Below, piece by piece: positions 1 to 8,634 of a stretch of DNA of 64,000 bases. The notes beneath the pieces were generated by a model that was not told where the DNA came from, made no database searches, and saw only the letters and a program-made list of their open reading frames with translations. Made by a program: the position numbers and the translations under genes. How positions within the stretch are numbered: position 1 is the stretch's first letter; each line of letters opens with the position of its first letter. Source of the stretch: Aved-18 sp964606665 (GTDB taxonomy: Bacteria > Cyanobacteriota > Vampirovibrionia > Obscuribacterales > Obscuribacteraceae); NCBI GenBank assembly GCA_964606665.1, contig CAZSHS010000002.1:133079-197078 (forward strand), in the 5' to 3' direction.

Positions 1-1
1 A

Positions 2-688
2 TACCAGAATGGAAACACTGGTGAAAGCGCTGAATTCATGCGCACTATTCGCACCCCCTTAATTCAAGGCGCTCCAAACGGTGCACCCAATCAATGTCCT
101 GCTCAAGGTCAAGCCCCAGCCATTGGCGATGGCTCACAACCTACCGGTGTCACTTATGGTCAAGGCTATTACAATCCAGAATATCCAGCCACACATGTAA
201 ACAACGTGCCTCTCACTATGGGTGGAATCGAAGGCAAATGCATGGTCAACTCGGCTGTTCAACCTTATTTAAGACCACCAACTCAAAACGAAGGTTGTGA
301 CCCAGGCATGCTCGACACACCACCTGATTTTTGCCAGGCACCTGCCACTGTCACCAACATCTGCCCCCAGGGAGGAATTCAAGGACATGCTCCAACACAG
401 CGTTGGGGCGGTCAAACAAGCAGAGATTATGGCACCAATGTCAAATGCAAAAAGGAAACTAACCAAACAAACGATTTTGGTCAAAGACTAATCGACAAAC
501 CCGATTTGTACGCAACACCTCAATGCGCTGCTGACGGACCGCGCACTGATTATTGTGCAATGGACAACAGTTCACTTCGTCGTGCACCCAATCGCCCTAA
601 CGCTCAAACAACAACAGACCGTCAAGGAAACCGAACATTTTTCAGAGGCCCGAATTTACGCTCTAAGTCAACACTCGCTAACTACTAG
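2..688 (+). CDS. Secreted Cys-rich repeat protein, 5' truncated by window edge
   Basis: The frame is open from base 2 with no start that fits. The first ATG at 38 lies where the downstream paralog (712-1713) is already 48 residues in, so the signal peptide must lie upstream of the window. The shared block reads RTPLI-x-G-x-P-x-GAP, then CP-x-QGQ-x-PAIGDG, and later CDPG or YDPG, GGI-x-G and a GGQ..R.YG motif. About eight cysteines are spread through the visible part, which suggests disulfides and export. No known family was recognised. Position at the head of the type IV secretion-like cluster suggests an envelope or surface role (inference). Confidence 0.7.
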   Translation, partial: YQNGNTGESAEFMRTIRTPLIQGAPNGAPNQCPAQGQAPAIGDGSQPTGVTYGQGYYNPEYPATHVNNVPLTMGGIEGKCMVNSAVQPYLRPPTQNEGCDPGMLDTPPDFCQAPATVTNICPQGGIQGHAPTQRWGGQTSRDYGTNVKCKKETNQTNDFGQRLIDKPDLYATPQCAADGPRTDYCAMDNSSLRRAPNRPNAQTTTDRQGNRTFFRGPNLRSKSTLANY

Positions 689-711
689 CTTCCAGGAGGC
701 TAATCAAAGTC

Positions 712-1713
712 ATGTTTACTCCAAAAACTACAATACTAAACAGCGCGGCACTGAGTGCTTTGATAAGCGTGGCATGCGCCTCTGCGGCATTTGCCCAGTT
801 TCCTGGGGATCCAGTTCAGCCAGGACCGGCTCCTGTCTCGCCAGTGTCAACACTGCGCACACCACTCATTCACGGACAACCGTCCGGGGCACCATTTATG
901 TGTCCACCCCAGGGTCAACCACCTGCAATCGGGGACGGACCAACATCTATGCCTGTTACAGGCGGTATGGCGGGAACACCCATCGATTTAATGCCATGGG
1001 TGCCGTCTATTCCAGCAAACCAAATTGACAATAACACTTCGGGCATTCCATTACCTGTAAACCCGGCTGTCACCTCACCTCCTGGAGTACTTGGTCCACT
1101 GCTCACACCAGTGATTCCTCACTCTCCATCGACACCCGGTTATGACCCAGGATCGCTTACAGCACCAGTTGGATTTATGAATGCCTCGCAAGAGTTGAAT
1201 ATTAATCCAACAGGCGGAATTCCTGGAACGGGCGGATTCAATACATCTATAAATACGATTCGCAGAGGCGGACAAGAAACAAGACAATATGGCTATCGTG
1301 GTCGCAACTCGGTTCTTGCCGGCGGCGCGACTGACGGAAGCCAGGACAACATCGAGCGCATGGGACCATGGTCTGGATTTGGCGCCGTCACAGGCGTACC
1401 TACAGGCTCTGGATGGAGAAGCAGCGCCATAGACTTGGGCGGCGGTCAACGCTTCCAAGCTGGTGGCAACTGTGTGATTCCAACCGGCTCGACCGTTCAA
1501 GACTTCGGTAACAGCTCAACTCGTTATAACTCGACTATGGGCTTGACCGCTCACCAGTCGACTGAGTTTGGACAAGGTAGACGCAGATTGCCTATGTACA
1601 GTTCTAAATCAACTGACTTTGGTTTTCCGTACACCCAATTCAACCCATCAAACGTCTCAAATCAGAAGCGTGATCACCTAATTAACCCAACTGCAGTGAT
1701 AACGAACTTCTAA
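712..1713 (+). CDS. Secreted Gly/Pro-rich protein, paralog of the preceding gene
   Basis: 333 residues with a typical signal peptide (hydrophobic stretch about 9-29, cleavage likely after AFA near residue 29). The mature part is rich in Gly, Pro, Thr and Asn with no predicted helix-rich domain. It shares with the preceding gene the block starting LRTPLIHG, followed by CPPQGQPPAIGDG, and later YDPG, GGIPG and RRGGQETRQYG. It has only two clear cysteines where the paralog has about eight. The start is supported by AGGAGG at 694-699, 12 bases before ATG. Function unknown. Gene order links it to the T4SS-like genes downstream. Confidence 0.8.
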   Translation: MFTPKTTILNSAALSALISVACASAAFAQFPGDPVQPGPAPVSPVSTLRTPLIHGQPSGAPFMCPPQGQPPAIGDGPTSMPVTGGMAGTPIDLMPWVPSIPANQIDNNTSGIPLPVNPAVTSPPGVLGPLLTPVIPHSPSTPGYDPGSLTAPVGFMNASQELNINPTGGIPGTGGFNTSINTIRRGGQETRQYGYRGRNSVLAGGATDGSQDNIERMGPWSGFGAVTGVPTGSGWRSSAIDLGGGQRFQAGGNCVIPTGSTVQDFGNSSTRYNSTMGLTAHQSTEFGQGRRRLPMYSSKSTDFGFPYTQFNPSNVSNQKRDHLINPTAVITNF

Positions 1714-1728
1714 ATACAGGTTAGGAGT

Positions 1729-1760
1729 GGGGGAATTCCCATGGGTTTGGGAAATCCCCC
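1729..1760 (+). other. Strong hairpin with GGGAATTCCC core
   Basis: GGGGGAATTCCC (1729-1740) and GGGAAATCCCCC (1749-1760) form a 12-bp stem with one mismatch and an 8-base loop, just after the stop of the preceding gene. No T-run follows, so it is not a classical terminator. It could stabilise or process the mRNA. The GGGAATTCCC palindrome recurs in other gaps of this cluster, so it could also be a protein-binding site. Confidence 0.6.
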
Positions 1761-1866
1761 GATGTTCAAACCCACTTCGATTTCATACTATGGACTCAAG
1801 AGATGCGACTAACGCATCAAACGCAACGAACAAAACGAAATCAATCGATTCACAAGGACTACTAAA

Positions 1867-2547
1867 ATGGAAGGCAAAAATAAATTGAATAAAGCCTCCA
1901 AATCCTATGTAAAAGGATTGGTTCTCGCAGTTGCTCTTGTTTCTAATAACGCCGGTGCTTATGCTCTAGAGATAAGCGAATCCCCTTTAATGGATTCACT
2001 TATTCCTCCTGAAGTAGTTCCATATGAAGGAGCTAACTTGGGTATTAAGCAACAGCTCGAGCAGCCTACTGCTAGCCTGAATTCTAATTTGATGAATCCA
2101 GTTACTAGTGGCTATCCAATGAATGGAACTGCTCAGGAAGTACGTCAGGCAGCGTTCAAATCGCTCATGGGAAATGGCAATCTTGCCTCACTCATGCAGC
2201 AAGCTAACCAACAAAACGCACAAAACCAGGCAATGAGCCAGGCCCCTAGCACCAGTGGTGGTGCACCACAGTTCAATCAACCGAACTGGATTAATCAGGG
2301 TCCGGACCATATGACGGCTTTAGGTGGAGTGACTCAGTCCCAGACATTAAGCGCTGGCTCTAAGTTGCCCATGGTAAGACGTGATACTCGCCGCGGTGGC
2401 AGCGCCAACAAGGTTAGTGGTTTGGGTGCTCTTGGTTCGGGGCTTTTCTTAGGCTCGACACTAAGACGACCAAATTCGCTGTTCGGACTGGGTGTAGCCG
2501 GACTATCAGCAACCGGTTTTGGTACACGCAACGGATTTAGATATTAG
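1867..2547 (+). CDS. Secreted low-complexity protein of the T4SS-like cluster
   Basis: 226 residues. Basic N-terminus, then a hydrophobic segment (about 15-33, ending NAGAYAL) that looks like a signal peptide. The middle is rich in Gln and Asn (LMQQANQQNAQNQAMSQ). The C-terminal 60 residues are rich in Gly, Leu and Arg (GLGALGSGLFLGSTLRR), possibly a surface or membrane-associating segment. AAGGA at 1854-1858 is 8 bases before ATG. No family recognised. The gene lies between the secreted tandem paralogs and the pilin-like genes, all on the same strand, so a structural role in the machine is possible but unproven. Confidence 0.75.
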   Translation: MEGKNKLNKASKSYVKGLVLAVALVSNNAGAYALEISESPLMDSLIPPEVVPYEGANLGIKQQLEQPTASLNSNLMNPVTSGYPMNGTAQEVRQAAFKSLMGNGNLASLMQQANQQNAQNQAMSQAPSTSGGAPQFNQPNWINQGPDHMTALGGVTQSQTLSAGSKLPMVRRDTRRGGSANKVSGLGALGSGLFLGSTLRRPNSLFGLGVAGLSATGFGTRNGFRY

Positions 2548-2548
2548 G

Positions 2549-2578
2549 TTTTAGGATTAAGGATTTTAGGATTACGGA
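2549..2578 (+). repeat. 15-bp tandem repeat just before a start codon
   Basis: Two copies of TTTTAGGATTAAGGA (second copy with C for A at position 12) fill the short gap before the ATG at 2580. Each copy carries AGGA/GGA that can act as a ribosome binding site, so the repeat could affect translation of the next gene. Confidence 0.7.
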
Positions 2579-2579
2579 C

Positions 2580-3227
2580 ATGAAAAGCATTATCACACTA
2601 TCAGCATTAACTCTGGCTGGCGTTACTTTATTGATAACTTCAAGTCCTGCTCAAGCTCAAGATCGTGGTGCAAGATTCACATTCTCGCCAAACAAATACA
2701 GACTAGAGCAGCCCAACGTCCCAGCCTACCACCCTCCTGTTGACCATCACAAAGTAGGTCACGGAATGGCGAAAGGCAACTTCCTTTCGGGAGTTGATCC
2801 AAACTTCTTGAAACCTGTTGCAAGACCACAAGTAATGACAGCAGTAACACCACAAATCATGCCACAGCAAGATTTGACAGGCAAATTCCACAATGCTTTT
2901 GGTAAACCCGAAGCGCACGAACAGCCAACTGCAATTGTTGCTCACAACACACCCTTAATGGCCACACCTAAAAACTTTTCGATGCCACCACAAGCGGCTG
3001 AAGAAAAAGTGGTCATGGCTCGCAAGCTGCCCTCACGATCAAACAACGCTAACTTAAGCGGCAAGATGCTCAAGAGATCGGCTCCAAAAGCCCAGATAGC
3101 CAAAGCCAACTCAATGCAAGTGGCAAGCTATTCAAACAGCAAATATTACTCGCCAGGTGCATTTACACCGTCTGCGGGCGGCGCATCCGAAGCGAAAGTA
3201 TATGGTCACGTAATTCCTCGTAAATAA
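2580..3227 (+). CDS. Secreted basic protein of the T4SS-like cluster
   Basis: 215 residues with a clear signal peptide (MKSIITLSALTLAGVTLLI, cleavage likely after AQA near residue 26). The mature chain is basic and rich in Pro, His, Lys and Asn, with no cysteine and no membrane segment. The only stretches of character are HPPVDHHKVGHG (about 51-62) and KMLKRSAPKAQIAKA. No family recognised. It sits 32 bases after the preceding gene and about 70 bases before the first pilin-like gene, consistent with one transcription unit. Confidence 0.75.
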   Translation: MKSIITLSALTLAGVTLLITSSPAQAQDRGARFTFSPNKYRLEQPNVPAYHPPVDHHKVGHGMAKGNFLSGVDPNFLKPVARPQVMTAVTPQIMPQQDLTGKFHNAFGKPEAHEQPTAIVAHNTPLMATPKNFSMPPQAAEEKVVMARKLPSRSNNANLSGKMLKRSAPKAQIAKANSMQVASYSNSKYYSPGAFTPSAGGASEAKVYGHVIPRK

Positions 3228-3296
3228 CAAACAAATTGGAAGTCACATTCAAATTTTTCACCCACAAATTAAACACATAAATAGGAGATACACATC

Positions 3297-3731
3297 ATGG
3301 CGACTAAATCAATCAAGCAACTAGCGAAGAAGATCAGCTCTTCTCACTCGTTCAAGGTTGCCTCACGCGTTGGATTCCTAATGGCACCTCAACTTCTCCT
3401 TATGGCAATAGGCGTATATGACCAAGTCGCCCATGCACAGGGTTTGGTAGGAGCGCCAGTAGATCCACGCTACGGACAATCGAACGAAGTAGGTCAATTA
3501 GCAGACTTCGGTTATGACACCGCTCGCGACGTATCGCGTGTAGTCACAGCCGTCTCGACGGTACCCTCATCCCTTGCAGGTATGAAGATTGCCTTCGGTC
3601 AACGTGACGGCGGCGAGTCCGCAATGAACGTTGCAAAAGGTCTGGGAGTAGGATTCGGCGGACCAACCGCGGTTCACCTTATCGGTACCTTCGCTATCAA
3701 CAACTACGGTGGTCTCGGCGGCGGTCTCTAA
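3297..3731 (+). CDS. VirB2/TrbC-like pilin candidate, copy 1
   Basis: 144 residues. A basic N-terminus is followed by a hydrophobic segment about 25-42 ending in a HAQG-type cleavage site. A second hydrophobic stretch (about 75-100) and a Gly-rich hydrophobic tail (GLGVGFGGP ... IGTFAINNYGGLGGG) follow. A small, exported, two-hydrophobic-segment protein upstream of VirB6/VirB3/VirB4 genes fits a VirB2-type pilin. This rests on topology and position, not on a conserved motif. AGGAGA at 3283-3288 is 8 bases before ATG. Its paralog follows at 3909. A stable hairpin after this gene could raise its expression over the second copy. Confidence 0.65.
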   Translation: MATKSIKQLAKKISSSHSFKVASRVGFLMAPQLLLMAIGVYDQVAHAQGLVGAPVDPRYGQSNEVGQLADFGYDTARDVSRVVTAVSTVPSSLAGMKIAFGQRDGGESAMNVAKGLGVGFGGPTAVHLIGTFAINNYGGLGGGL

Positions 3732-3774
3732 ATCGCTTACCGAAATCAACCCAAAAGCTGTTCATCAAACGGCT

Positions 3775-3808
3775 GAGAGAGCTGGTGTTGCAAGACACCG
3801 GCTTTCTC
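3775..3808 (+). other. 14-bp hairpin between the pilin-like paralogs
   Basis: GAGAGAGCTGGTGT (3775-3788) pairs with ACACCGGCTTTCTC (3795-3808) over 14 positions with two G-U wobbles, around a TGCAAG loop. An A-run rather than a T-run follows, so intrinsic termination on the plus strand is unlikely. It may act as an mRNA stabiliser for the upstream pilin-like gene. Confidence 0.65.
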
Positions 3809-3908
3809 TTGCCAAAAAAAAATCTCTATATAAGGAATCAATTTTTCTTTTCTGTTTTTGAATTCAGTTTCTCCTCGTTTCTTTTTCAAGTCACAAGGAG
3901 AACTATTC

Positions 3909-4331
3909 ATGCACAGTTTACCAATTACTCCATCTTTCAAAAAAGCATCGAAGCATGCAATTAAAATCGCAGGCAGAATTGCTTTTCTGCTGCTACCGCA
4001 AATTTTTCTAGTGCACTTTGGTTTTTACAAACCCTTTGCTGGATATTTATTTGGGCAGCCGCAAACTAATCCAGATCCAATTCAGCTCTATAATGCTGAG
4101 TATGACTCTATGCGTGATTCAATTCGCATTTTAGTTCTACTCGCTTTTATCCCTTCCACGTTCTGGGGGTATAAATTTGCGTTTTCAAAAAACGAGAGCA
4201 CACGCAAAGCATTACGCATTTTTCAAGCAATTTTGATTCAGTATGGAATACCAAACGGAGTCAACTTTTGTTGTATCTTCGCCTATAACAATGCTGATTT
4301 ATTTGGAATTGGCGGGTGCAAAGGACTCTGA
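3909..4331 (+). CDS. VirB2/TrbC-like pilin candidate, copy 2
   Basis: 140 residues from the ATG at 3909, chosen because AAGGAG (3895-3900) lies 8 bases upstream; an ATG at 3858 in the same frame has no such site. It aligns end to end with the 3297 protein: KKASKHAIKIAGRIAFLLLP against KKISSSHSFKVASRVGFLMA, then YDSMRDSIRILVLLAFIPST against YDTARDVSRVVTAVSTVPSS, and a common GIGG/GLGGG ending. It is more hydrophobic, more AT-rich and lacks the clear signal-peptidase site of copy 1, so it may stay in the membrane. A minor pilin or pilus-base role is inferred. Confidence 0.6.
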   Translation: MHSLPITPSFKKASKHAIKIAGRIAFLLLPQIFLVHFGFYKPFAGYLFGQPQTNPDPIQLYNAEYDSMRDSIRILVLLAFIPSTFWGYKFAFSKNESTRKALRIFQAILIQYGIPNGVNFCCIFAYNNADLFGIGGCKGL

Positions 4332-4511
4332 ATGCACTTAGTGCCAACCATAAGCAAAACATCCCGGAATGCTTATGTTTAACTTGAAAGCTTTTTATGC
4401 CTTAAACCTTCAACAAAAACAACGTACAAAATCTCCCAAGTAAGGTGTATGGGAAGAAAACTTTATTTTTGAATCAATTGACTATTAGGGTCAATGAAAA
4501 ACAAAATGCCC

Positions 4512-4605
4512 GCACATGAGGTGTAAGGGCAGTCAACCTCACGTTTTAATGTGCGAGCAGAGAAAACATTAAATCGTGAGGTCCAGCGTCCAAACACCTC
4601 ACGCG
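4512..4605 (+). ncRNA. Nested inverted repeats, candidate structured RNA or DNA site
   Basis: Inner arms CCTCACGTTTTAATGT (4537-4552) and ACATTAAATCGTGAGG (4566-4581) pair with one mismatch over 16 bases around a 13-base loop. Outer arms GCACATGAGGTGT (4512-4524) and ACACCTCACGCGC (4593-4605) pair with two A-C mismatches. Because GAGGTG and CCTCACG occur in both pairs, arms can swap partners. No T-run follows. It could be a regulatory RNA, a leader switch or a DNA-processing site (for example an oriT-like site). Function is not shown by sequence alone. Confidence 0.5.
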
Positions 4606-4720
4606 CAACTCAAGAAGAAAAAGACGCATCGGATCAAAATTAATCTTGCTGGGGCGAAAAATCATTGATTAAAAGTGCTGATTTTTCCAAGAAATAATCA
4701 ACCAAATGGGAATTCCACCA

Positions 4721-4749
4721 CTGACAGACGGGGGGCTGGTTTCTAAGAT
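4721..4749 (+). promoter_or_regulatory. Candidate sigma-70 promoter for the VirB6-like gene
   Basis: CTGACA (4721-4726), a 17-base spacer, and TAAGAT (4744-4749). The -35 matches 5 of 6 and the -10 matches 4 of 6 consensus bases. A transcript from here would have a leader of about 30 bases before ATG 4789. Confidence 0.4.
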
Positions 4750-4788
4750 AAGAGTACTAATCAAACACCCCACCGCCCCTAATTCCCC

Positions 4789-7700
4789 ATGAACACCCCA
4801 AACCCCATGAAAAACAAAGCAAACAAGCGAAGCATCAAACAGAAATTGTCTGTTCTTGCATTCATCGCGCTTTATCTCATCACCCCACTTCTTACTAACG
4901 TCACCGCTCAGGGCGCTTTTGCGACTGAATCAATTCCTGTGCCAATCAGCACAACTACTGGCAATGAATACGACGAAAACGGTTTGCTTTCACCAGGTGC
5001 GGCTAAAACCGAGAGCACTGTTCCGACTTCGCCTTATGAACATCCGACTATGAGTCTCATCGAGCAAGAGACTCAGAGCCGCAACAGCCTTGCTTCGCAA
5101 GAAGTGAACCGTAACTTGAACAATGAATTCGCTAACTACAACGAGACTTACTCTGGTTTGAACCAGTTCTGGAACGATACCATCGTTGGCAAATTCTTCA
5201 ACAACTTCCTTCCCTGGATCGGCAAGAACGTAAGTGAGTTCTTGTATTCATGGATCCCTAGCGCCGTTCAGTATCTTTCACGCGCTCTTGAAATATTCGT
5301 CTTGAACCCAAACATCGCAGTCAACGGATTGTCCAACGATCCTAGAATGACTATATCCAACACTCCTGCAGCGCAGGAAGGTCAAACTTACATCAACGCT
5401 ATCGCTCCTGAAGTTCGCAAACTGGCCGATATCATGTATGGTATCGCCGTCGACTTGCTTCTTCTTCTCTTTGTATTGTGTATCTGGAAATTCTGGGCAG
5501 ACGCCTCCTGGGGACGCGGTGGAAGCAACCTTATGGGAGCTGTTGGCCGCCTCATCACCACTTCTGCATTGATGCTTGCATGGCCTACTATCTACGCTTT
5601 CTGGATTCAGATAAGCAACGAAATGATCAAAGCAATCTACTTCAATAGCGCTTCTGAAATGGTAGCTTTCGACCAGGCGATGGCGACTGTTATCAAAGGT
5701 GGTTTGCTTGCAGTAGGTGGTCTCTTGCTTAATGCCCTCGCTCCAGTTGCAGGTTCTGCACTTGGTGGTTTGGTCGGCGGACCGGTTGGCGGTCTAGTCG
5801 GTGGCACCATCGGTGGATTTGTTGCATTTGCCGGTCTCATCATCTTCATGGTGTTTGGTGCAATTCTTATTGCTCAACTCGTTTATCTTGTTACTCTCAA
5901 GGCAATTCAAACTATTTTGCTCACCGCGCAATACATGTTCGCGCCAATCTTTTTAGTTATGTTCGCCACGCCTGATACTGAAAATGCTTGCGCTGGTTTC
6001 GTCAAATCATTTGTTGAAGTTAGCCTCTGGTCATTTGTATGGGTAGGCTTCTTGAGACTGCTTGTAGTTATTATGAACACCGATTTCAGCCCCTGGGGCA
6101 AAGTGGTGCTCGGGCTTGGAATATTGCAACTTATGATTTCGGTGCCAGCCTTCATCGCTCGCGCCCAAATAAGCCCTATGTCCGACTTTCTTTCAGCCGG
6201 CATGATAACCGGTGGTTTAGTCAAAGGTGCAGCCGCCTTGGGCAATACTGCCAATACTTTTGCTGGATACTGGGCTGACCACAGAAACAAAGCACACACA
6301 GTTGGCGGCGCACAAGGTGGACAAAAATCTGTTTCTGCCAATTTGGCTCCTCAGACTCAAAACAATTTGAATCCTAATGTGAATAGCAAATTGAACACCG
6401 CCTTGAATGCAAATGGAGCCACTCCTCCAGCCGGCACTCCTGCAACTCCAACTACTGCCAATACAGCAAACGCTGCAAATGCACAAGGAAGTTTGAATCT
6501 ACAGGGCGGATCGATGAATACTCCACCACCCAACAAAAATAATCCAAATGGACCTGCCGGACCAAAAGGACCGACTCCTCCGACTACTCCAACTACACCT
6601 CCAACCACTCCTCCTACTGGTGGTGCAGGCGGTGGCGCAGCTAATACTGCAGAATCCACACAAGGAACGTTGTTTGACTTAAACGCAGAAGATAAAGCAC
6701 GTGGCATTAACACAGAAAAGGCTCAAGCAGTTCCTGGTTCAACAACCGGCACTGGGGCTAACACCGGCGCTGCTGCGACTGCTGCAAAAACTAACGGTTC
6801 CTGGTCCAACATCAAAGAAGCAATGAAAGCGCCATTCAAACCAGGTGCTCTACAGAATCACTCCACACTGGCGCAATATCTTGGTGGTATGTGGGCACGT
6901 GCTGCTGCTAACTCAGCTCGTGACTTGAGCTCGCCCATTATTGGCAGCAATGACGGCAGTTCGCTTACAGGTAGCACTGGCGGCGGTGTAGGCTTGACTC
7001 ATGTGCAAAGAGAGCCAATGCTCGATGAAAACGGCAAACAGATGACAGACGCCAACGGCAAATTAATGTACAAACCAATCGACGATGTCCGCGGTGCTCA
7101 AATGCTTGCAGCTTCAGGAATTGTTGCTCAAGGCGCCAAAAACGAAATCTTCTCCGACAAAATGAGACAGGCAGCCAAAGATGCTGGCTACGACAAACCC
7201 CAGGGCATGAGAGACAGAATGGCATCGGGTATCATGATGGGCTTGAGCGGCAAACACTGGGGTAACACCGCAGCCGCCAAACAAAACTTCCAGCACGGCA
7301 TGTTCAAAGAAGGTGCCAAAGGTGCTATGGCTTGGGTTCAAGGTCAAAAGGGCAACGCTGTTACTGACCATTTAAATTCAACTCTTGGTTATTGCGGCGA
7401 AGACGAACAAGTCGATTTACTTGCAGGTATCATGGACCCAGAGAACATCAACTCCGGTTTCAAACCAGAAGCTGTGCAAGCACGTATGAGAATTGCAAAC
7501 ATGGGCTTGGGCTGGGACACCTGGAACAACGCGGCTGCAAGTTCACCTGCGACCAAAACGGTCACTCAAGCAGAGGCCTTGCCTGCCATTCGCGGAACAG
7601 CATCTTTCCTTCAAAAATCAGTTGGCTCCACCCTGGGTAGAACCTCTGGGCCAGACATTGCTACAGTCGCAACCAAAGCAAGCTCGTCCTTGACCCCAGG

Positions 7701-8601
7701 ACATGGTAAAGCCATTACTCAGGTCATGATCAAGTACGGTGATTTGAACAGAACCGGCAATGACGCCGAAGACGTAGAGTTAATCTGTAATTCGGTAGAC
7801 ATTGTCCAAGACGTTTATGGACCTAATGCAAGACCCAACAACTATCTTGAAACATATGACGCACTAGTTGCTGCCAAAGGTCTTTCAGCCGAGCCACCTG
7901 CTGTCGGCAACGGCTCTAATGGTGCCCTTCTTCAAAAATTAAACATCACTCAATCTACAGTATCGGGCAATTATTCCCAGAACTACAGCCAGAGCCAAGC
8001 TACTGGTGGTGAATCAGTAGTTCGTATGATGGCACAAGCAGGAGTACGCGGCAACGCCATGAGCAATCCAAAAGTAGTCCAGGTTGCAACCCAAATCGAC
8101 CATTCAGACTCAGAAGCCGTTCGCGCCTTTGGAACTGCTGCAAATGAATTGGGAGACAACATCTCAGTGCAACGCGTGCACATCATCAAAGAAATGATGG
8201 CTTCAGACCCTGGCTCTTACAGACCAGATAGCATTACTGATAGCGACGTATACGTAGCTGAAGCGGTCGCACACATTCAATCGACCAGTGACAATGACCT
8301 TTATAAGAATCGCGTCTACATCAATAGCGACATGGTTCGCCAAGTATCTCGTCAAGCCGACTACAGACCTGGCACTGAGTTGCCGACATATAGCGGTCCA
8401 GACGGCTCAAGCAGTGCCTACTCACCTGCGGTAGAGAATATCGTCAAGAACTACACGCTCAATCGCCCACCACGAGGTGGTAGCGACGGTCCTGGAGGCA
8501 CTATCCACATCGGCAAAAGAAAACCGGCAGATAGCGGAGTAAATATTGACGATGAGCTTGAAGCTCTAAAGAAAAATGATCCAGGTGACGACAACGCCTA
8601 A
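4789..8601 (+). CDS. VirB6/TrbL-like giant polytopic T4SS membrane protein
   Basis: 1270 residues. After an N-terminal hydrophobic signal or anchor (about 17-40), a membrane domain spans about 215-475: DLLLLLFVLCIWKFWADASW, a segment ending in YAFWIQISNEM, a Gly-rich stretch (about 325-345) leading into a long hydrophobic helix, then QYMFAPIFLVMFATPDTENA and SLWSFVWVGFLRLLVVIM. Topology and these aromatic-rich motifs fit the VirB6/TrbL family, which forms the inner-membrane channel of T4SS. The last 790 residues are hydrophilic, with a Pro/Thr/Gly linker (about 585-612), far longer than usual for VirB6 (about 300). No Shine-Dalgarno site is visible before ATG; CCCTAATTCCCC abuts it. Position before VirB3/VirB4-like genes supports the call. 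Confidence 0.75.
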   Translation: MNTPNPMKNKANKRSIKQKLSVLAFIALYLITPLLTNVTAQGAFATESIPVPISTTTGNEYDENGLLSPGAAKTESTVPTSPYEHPTMSLIEQETQSRNSLASQEVNRNLNNEFANYNETYSGLNQFWNDTIVGKFFNNFLPWIGKNVSEFLYSWIPSAVQYLSRALEIFVLNPNIAVNGLSNDPRMTISNTPAAQEGQTYINAIAPEVRKLADIMYGIAVDLLLLLFVLCIWKFWADASWGRGGSNLMGAVGRLITTSALMLAWPTIYAFWIQISNEMIKAIYFNSASEMVAFDQAMATVIKGGLLAVGGLLLNALAPVAGSALGGLVGGPVGGLVGGTIGGFVAFAGLIIFMVFGAILIAQLVYLVTLKAIQTILLTAQYMFAPIFLVMFATPDTENACAGFVKSFVEVSLWSFVWVGFLRLLVVIMNTDFSPWGKVVLGLGILQLMISVPAFIARAQISPMSDFLSAGMITGGLVKGAAALGNTANTFAGYWADHRNKAHTVGGAQGGQKSVSANLAPQTQNNLNPNVNSKLNTALNANGATPPAGTPATPTTANTANAANAQGSLNLQGGSMNTPPPNKNNPNGPAGPKGPTPPTTPTTPPTTPPTGGAGGGAANTAESTQGTLFDLNAEDKARGINTEKAQAVPGSTTGTGANTGAAATAAKTNGSWSNIKEAMKAPFKPGALQNHSTLAQYLGGMWARAAANSARDLSSPIIGSNDGSSLTGSTGGGVGLTHVQREPMLDENGKQMTDANGKLMYKPIDDVRGAQMLAASGIVAQGAKNEIFSDKMRQAAKDAGYDKPQGMRDRMASGIMMGLSGKHWGNTAAAKQNFQHGMFKEGAKGAMAWVQGQKGNAVTDHLNSTLGYCGEDEQVDLLAGIMDPENINSGFKPEAVQARMRIANMGLGWDTWNNAAASSPATKTVTQAEALPAIRGTASFLQKSVGSTLGRTSGPDIATVATKASSSLTPGHGKAITQVMIKYGDLNRTGNDAEDVELICNSVDIVQDVYGPNARPNNYLETYDALVAAKGLSAEPPAVGNGSNGALLQKLNITQSTVSGNYSQNYSQSQATGGESVVRMMAQAGVRGNAMSNPKVVQVATQIDHSDSEAVRAFGTAANELGDNISVQRVHIIKEMMASDPGSYRPDSITDSDVYVAEAVAHIQSTSDNDLYKNRVYINSDMVRQVSRQADYRPGTELPTYSGPDGSSSAYSPAVENIVKNYTLNRPPRGGSDGPGGTIHIGKRKPADSGVNIDDELEALKKNDPGDDNA

Positions 8602-8634
8602 AAATAGGACAACAATTAAAAATTAAACCAAGCA

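Larger units (their letters stand above)
4332..4788 (+). other. 457-bp intergenic region, structured and promoter-bearing
   Basis: No gene seen. It holds nested inverted repeats (4512-4605), a GGGAATTCC motif (4708-4716), a candidate promoter (4721-4749) and a C-rich stretch directly in front of the VirB6-like start. It is the longest non-coding gap in the T4SS-like cluster and probably separates the pilin unit from the core-machine unit. Confidence 0.6.

Noticed and set aside
4512..4605. Calling this an oriT
   Set aside because: Inverted repeats alone are not enough. No relaxase gene or known nic sequence was found, so it is left as an unassigned structured site.
5637..7371. Long minus-strand reading frames opposite the VirB6-like gene
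   Set aside because: They mirror Gly/Ala/Pro-rich coding sequence, have no ribosome binding sites and no recognisable domains, and the plus-strand gene explains the sequence.
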